From positions 124,001-188,000 of the forward strand of contig WNYE01000014.1 in NCBI GenBank assembly GCA_021396245.1: DNA of 64,000 nt, given 5' to 3'. Positions 61,042 through 64,000 of this stretch are shown here, in pieces; within the stretch, counting starts at the first letter, position 1, and each line of letters begins with the position of its first letter. The notes beneath the pieces were generated by a model that was not told the origin of the DNA, made no database searches, and was given only the letters and a program-made list of their open reading frames with translations. This stretch comes from Sporothrix humicola. Its lineage: Eukaryota > Ascomycota > Sordariomycetes > Ophiostomatales > Ophiostomataceae. Made by a program: the position numbers and the translations under genes.

Positions 61042-62459
61042 CCAACACGCCGACAATGAACACCAGCACCCCCACAGACATCCACGCCAACTCACGGCGC
61101 AGAGTCTGCAATCTCACGCCATGGGAGGTCGAAAAGAAACGGGCCATTGACAGGGCCAACCAGCAGCACTGGCGACAAAAGAAGCGGCTTTACATTGCCG
61201 AACTGGAAGCCAAAGTGGCCCAGTTGACAGGAAAGCTGGAGGCCACACAGGCAAAACTACGACAGTACGAAGGGAAAGAAGGTAGCCACAGTGGTGGCAG
61301 TGGTAGTGATACGGCGCCCCAGACTCCCACGACTGAAGACGGTCCATCATCACCGACTAAACCGACGTCAGCGACTTCGCCGATATCTTTGACATCGTTG
61401 ACATCACGACAATCGCCAGCATCGCCACTTTCACCACCAACGCCGACACAATTAGAGGCACCAACACCACAACCACAACTACAGTCACAAACAGAGGACC
61501 TCCAATTGGATATTGTCAATCCTCCTTCGTTTGCCGTGTTTGGTGGTGTCCAAGTTGATGTCGATGCAAACGCTCCTTCCCAAATCGGAGCGCTTGGCTG
61601 GCCGCCTTCCGCAGGCATCCCGTCTCCACTTGCAACGCACCTTCCGTATGTACCGCATTACCTGGCCGGGCGGGGCCACCCGTTCCCGAACCCGCACTCC
61701 TCCTTCCCGCACCTGAACCCCTACAACGTCCCCGACTGGATGGACCTCCCGCTCAACCTGCCCGTCGCCACCGAGCTCGACAAGCTCGTGCTCATCACCA
61801 GCCAGGCTCTGGTGCAGCGCTACAGTGCGCGCGAGTTTAGCCAGGCCATCTTTCCCAGAGTCGAGCGGCTAACCAGGCAGGCCAGCCGAAAGAGCATGCC
61901 AAAGGAGGGTGCCGAGGCTGCCGAAAACGGTGAAAGCGACTCCCATCCCATTCTTGCCGCCGTCGCCAACCATGTCATGTGGAAGTCGCCGCTTAAACAG
62001 CTGACGTCCCGCCTGGCATTCCTGTACAAGCTGGCCCTCTTTGTGCGGTGGTGTTTGTGCCCGTCGCCAAGCACGTACAATGCTCTGCCACACTTCCTAC
62101 GGCCGACTTTGCTCCAACGCCGCGTGCCGCACCCAGTGTGGATCGACCTGATCATGTGGCCGGACGTGCGCGACAAAATGATCCAGGCGGGCGATTTCAG
62201 CCGGTTCGAGCTGTTCCGGGCCGTGACGGGGCAGTCCATGACGGTCAACTGGCCATACACGGACTCGGGGACCTTTGTCGAGCTGGATGGAGGCAATATG
62301 ATGAGCGACGGCGACGGCGAGGGCTCACGGCAGGTGCTCAACCCCATCTTCGAGGCGCACATTCGCGATGGTAACAACTACTCAGTCAGTGCTGAGGCTG
62401 CAGCATTGTTTCCCGTGTTGAGTGAGCACGTTGGGAAAGAAAGGAGAGCAATGTGTTGA
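61038..62459 (+). CDS. bZIP transcription factor with DUF3425 domain (473 aa)
   Basis: A single exon from ATG 61038 (MTNTPTMNTSTPTDIHANSR). The basic region and zipper span residues ~32-75: KKRAIDRANQQHWRQKKR, then LYIAELEAKVAQLTGKLE. The invariant basic-region Arg is Arg46; the position normally Asn is Asp38. The zipper is short (Leu56, Leu63, then Thr70, with Leu67 and Leu74). Residues 80-160 are Ser/Thr/Pro/Gln-rich. The C-terminal half carries the DUF3425 domain typical of this fungal regulator class, with WIDLIMWPDVRDKMIQAGDF as its best block. These are nuclear DNA-binding proteins often linked to stress or secondary metabolism. Neighbours suggest it may control the divergent sulfatase or the convergent exporter (inference). 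Confidence 0.93.
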   Translation: MTNTPTMNTSTPTDIHANSRRRVCNLTPWEVEKKRAIDRANQQHWRQKKRLYIAELEAKVAQLTGKLEATQAKLRQYEGKEGSHSGGSGSDTAPQTPTTEDGPSSPTKPTSATSPISLTSLTSRQSPASPLSPPTPTQLEAPTPQPQLQSQTEDLQLDIVNPPSFAVFGGVQVDVDANAPSQIGALGWPPSAGIPSPLATHLPYVPHYLAGRGHPFPNPHSSFPHLNPYNVPDWMDLPLNLPVATELDKLVLITSQALVQRYSAREFSQAIFPRVERLTRQASRKSMPKEGAEAAENGESDSHPILAAVANHVMWKSPLKQLTSRLAFLYKLALFVRWCLCPSPSTYNALPHFLRPTLLQRRVPHPVWIDLIMWPDVRDKMIQAGDFSRFELFRAVTGQSMTVNWPYTDSGTFVELDGGNMMSDGDGEGSRQVLNPIFEAHIRDGNNYSVSAEAAALFPVLSEHVGKERRAMC

Positions 62460-62707
62460 TGCATGACTGTATGGTTTTGGGATATAGATGATGATTGCCA
62501 TCTTATCATGATCTTCAAGGAGATGAGAAATTAAGAATTTTAAAAATGAAAAATAAAAATTGAACAACAAACTTGAAGCACAGTGATCTAAATAAAGCAC
62601 ACACATTTTGCTTGCAGTCATATGCCTTTGACATTGTACACAAAATTAAACTAAAGTATATACATGCTTCCGCTATCTATCTTGAGTCATGCATCTCTGC
62701 GTCCATC

Positions 62708-64000
62708 TTAGACCTCCTCGACCTCCTTGGTGCCCTTGCCCTTCTCCTCCTTCTCGAGAACGGTGCTGACAATATGGGCCTTTTCCTTGTCGATCTTGGG
62801 CGTGAACCAGGCACAGATCATGGAGATGGCGCCAAAGGCAATGGTCGTGAGCATGACGGTCTGGTAGGCCTGGGAGTTGGCGTCACGGTAGGCCGTCGTG
62901 GCAGCCGCGAGAATATCGGGAGTGAGGCCGGGCACATTCGTCTTGGTGGCACCGCCCAGATAGGTGATCAAGGCAGCCATAGAGCTGGAGGGAAGGCCCG
63001 CAGCTTCGGCGGCAGGGGGCACAAGAGCCGGAATGGTCTTCTTGAGGCGGTTGGTCAGGATGGCCGAGTAGATGACCGAGCCAAGGACAGACAGGCCCGA
63101 GCGCACAGTCGCGGCGACACCGCCGCCGACGCCAATCTCCTTTTGGTTGCGGAGGGCAATGGTACAGAACGTGCCGCTGACAGCCTCCTGAACGCCAATG
63201 GCCAGGAAGCCAGGGATCATGACACCCAGCACAGTCCACATGTTGTACTGCGTGGCACAGGCGGCGCCAGCAAGGAGAGCCGTGGCCAGCGTCGTGGAGA
63301 GCAGCAAGAGGATGCGCTGGTTGACAAAGTTGGCAATGAGAGCGCCGCCAATCTGGCCGACCTGCAGACCAAAGCCGGTCAGCAGCAGCGAGAAGCCCAG
63401 CTTGTTGCCGCCGGCGACCTTTTCGGGCCACAGACCCGTGACCATCTTGGGCCAGACAATGGCGAAAGCATAGTACTGCATGGCGCCGACGGCCAGACAC
63501 AGCATCATGGCGACCCAGCGGCCGTTGCGAAAGAGGTGCATGGGCACAAAGGGGATGGTCAGCTTGGCGTACAGCTCCCAGAGCAAAAAGGCAATCAGCA
63601 TGACGGCGCCGACCAGCACCGACACGAGGACGGGGGCGCTGGCCCAGGCATAGGCGTTGCCGCCCCAGTTGAGGCCGAGCAAAAAGACAAAGAAGCCGGC
63701 GGCAAAGAGGAAGATGCCGACCCAGTCGAGTTCTTTGACGGCTTGGAGCTTGGTCTTGTTGGCGTTGGCGGACGTGATCCGCTTGAAGGTGGGCGGGTGG
63801 TAGAAGAAAAAGTAGAGCAGCGTCGAGACGGCATCGGCAATGGCGCAGATCCAGAAGCACCAGCGCCACTTGAGGGCCGTGTTGTTCTGCAGGGCCGTCG
63901 AGATCACAGGCGCAAAGCCGCCCAAGGGGATCGTCCAGGGGAAGATGGTCGACATGACCAGGAACCGCTTGCCAATGGGCACCAGCTCGCCCAGGACATA
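62708..64000 (-). CDS. MFS exporter, Tri12/DHA-type, 5' part missing
   Basis: The last 430 codons of a major facilitator transporter; the gene continues past the right edge of the window. The visible part begins YVLGELVPIGKRFLVMST, corresponding to the middle of the N-terminal half, and contains eight or nine hydrophobic segments plus WRWCFWICAIADAVST, ELDWVGIFLFAAGFFVFLL and GVGGGVAATVRSGLSVLGS. This pattern fits the fungal trichothecene efflux pump (TRI12) family of 14-TM drug:H+ antiporters in the plasma membrane. The C-terminus is a charged cytoplasmic tail rich in Lys and Glu. No intron is seen in the part present. It converges with the bZIP gene, 248 bp between stops. The cargo cannot be told; family members export toxins, siderophores or drugs. 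Confidence 0.9.
   Translation of the reverse strand, partial: YVLGELVPIGKRFLVMSTIFPWTIPLGGFAPVISTALQNNTALKWRWCFWICAIADAVSTLLYFFFYHPPTFKRITSANANKTKLQAVKELDWVGIFLFAAGFFVFLLGLNWGGNAYAWASAPVLVSVLVGAVMLIAFLLWELYAKLTIPFVPMHLFRNGRWVAMMLCLAVGAMQYYAFAIVWPKMVTGLWPEKVAGGNKLGFSLLLTGFGLQVGQIGGALIANFVNQRILLLLSTTLATALLAGAACATQYNMWTVLGVMIPGFLAIGVQEAVSGTFCTIALRNQKEIGVGGGVAATVRSGLSVLGSVIYSAILTNRLKKTIPALVPPAAEAAGLPSSSMAALITYLGGATKTNVPGLTPDILAAATTAYRDANSQAYQTVMLTTIAFGAISMICAWFTPKIDKEKAHIVSTVLEKEEKGKGTKEVEEV

Overview
The window is nuclear DNA from a filamentous ascomycete (Pezizomycotina, probably Sordariomycetes; the class is inference). The evidence is short introns (51-79 nt, one of 209 nt) with GTAAGT-like donors and CTAAC/CTGAC-like branch points, kilobase intergenic spaces with CT-rich tracts upstream of coding starts, and fungal families: DUF1996, DUF3425 bZIP, Ayg1-type hydrolase, Tri12-type MFS, Sed5, Gna1. 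I model 20 protein genes. I saw no rRNA, no intact tRNA, no CRISPR array and no recognisable transposon.

Layout. 1-14 kb holds three large unrecognised proteins, mostly disordered: 4897-8166 (+), 9747-10955 (+) and 11553-14006 (-). 15.9-23 kb holds a secreted DUF1996 protein, an atypical short-chain dehydrogenase, the protein N-terminal methyltransferase (NTM1), gluconokinase, and a single-pass membrane protein with a Cys-rich ectodomain and a Gln/Pro-rich tail. 25.8-30.2 kb holds an intracellular-looking GH43 glycosidase, a LigB/DODA-type extradiol dioxygenase, an Ayg1/Ygh1-type polyketide hydrolase, and a two-exon 102-aa gene whose stop lies only 51 bp before the hydrolase ATG. 33-45 kb holds Gna1 (UDP-GlcNAc synthesis), a large class 3 lipase, a Gcy1-like aldo/keto reductase and the Golgi syntaxin Sed5. 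46.1-54.5 kb is one giant Gln/Pro-rich gene (2765 aa). 58-64 kb holds a secreted sulfatase, a DUF3425 bZIP regulator transcribed divergently from it, and the 3' part of an MFS exporter that runs off the window.

How the genes may work together. Most look like unlinked housekeeping or accessory genes. Two neighbourhoods may be functional units (inference): the dioxygenase plus Ayg1-like pair, converging 133 bp apart, suggests aromatic or pigment chemistry; and the sulfatase, bZIP and exporter group could be locally regulated. Exons were assembled by hand from splice consensus and reading frame. Start codons were chosen as ATG with plausible leader context, not as the longest open frame.
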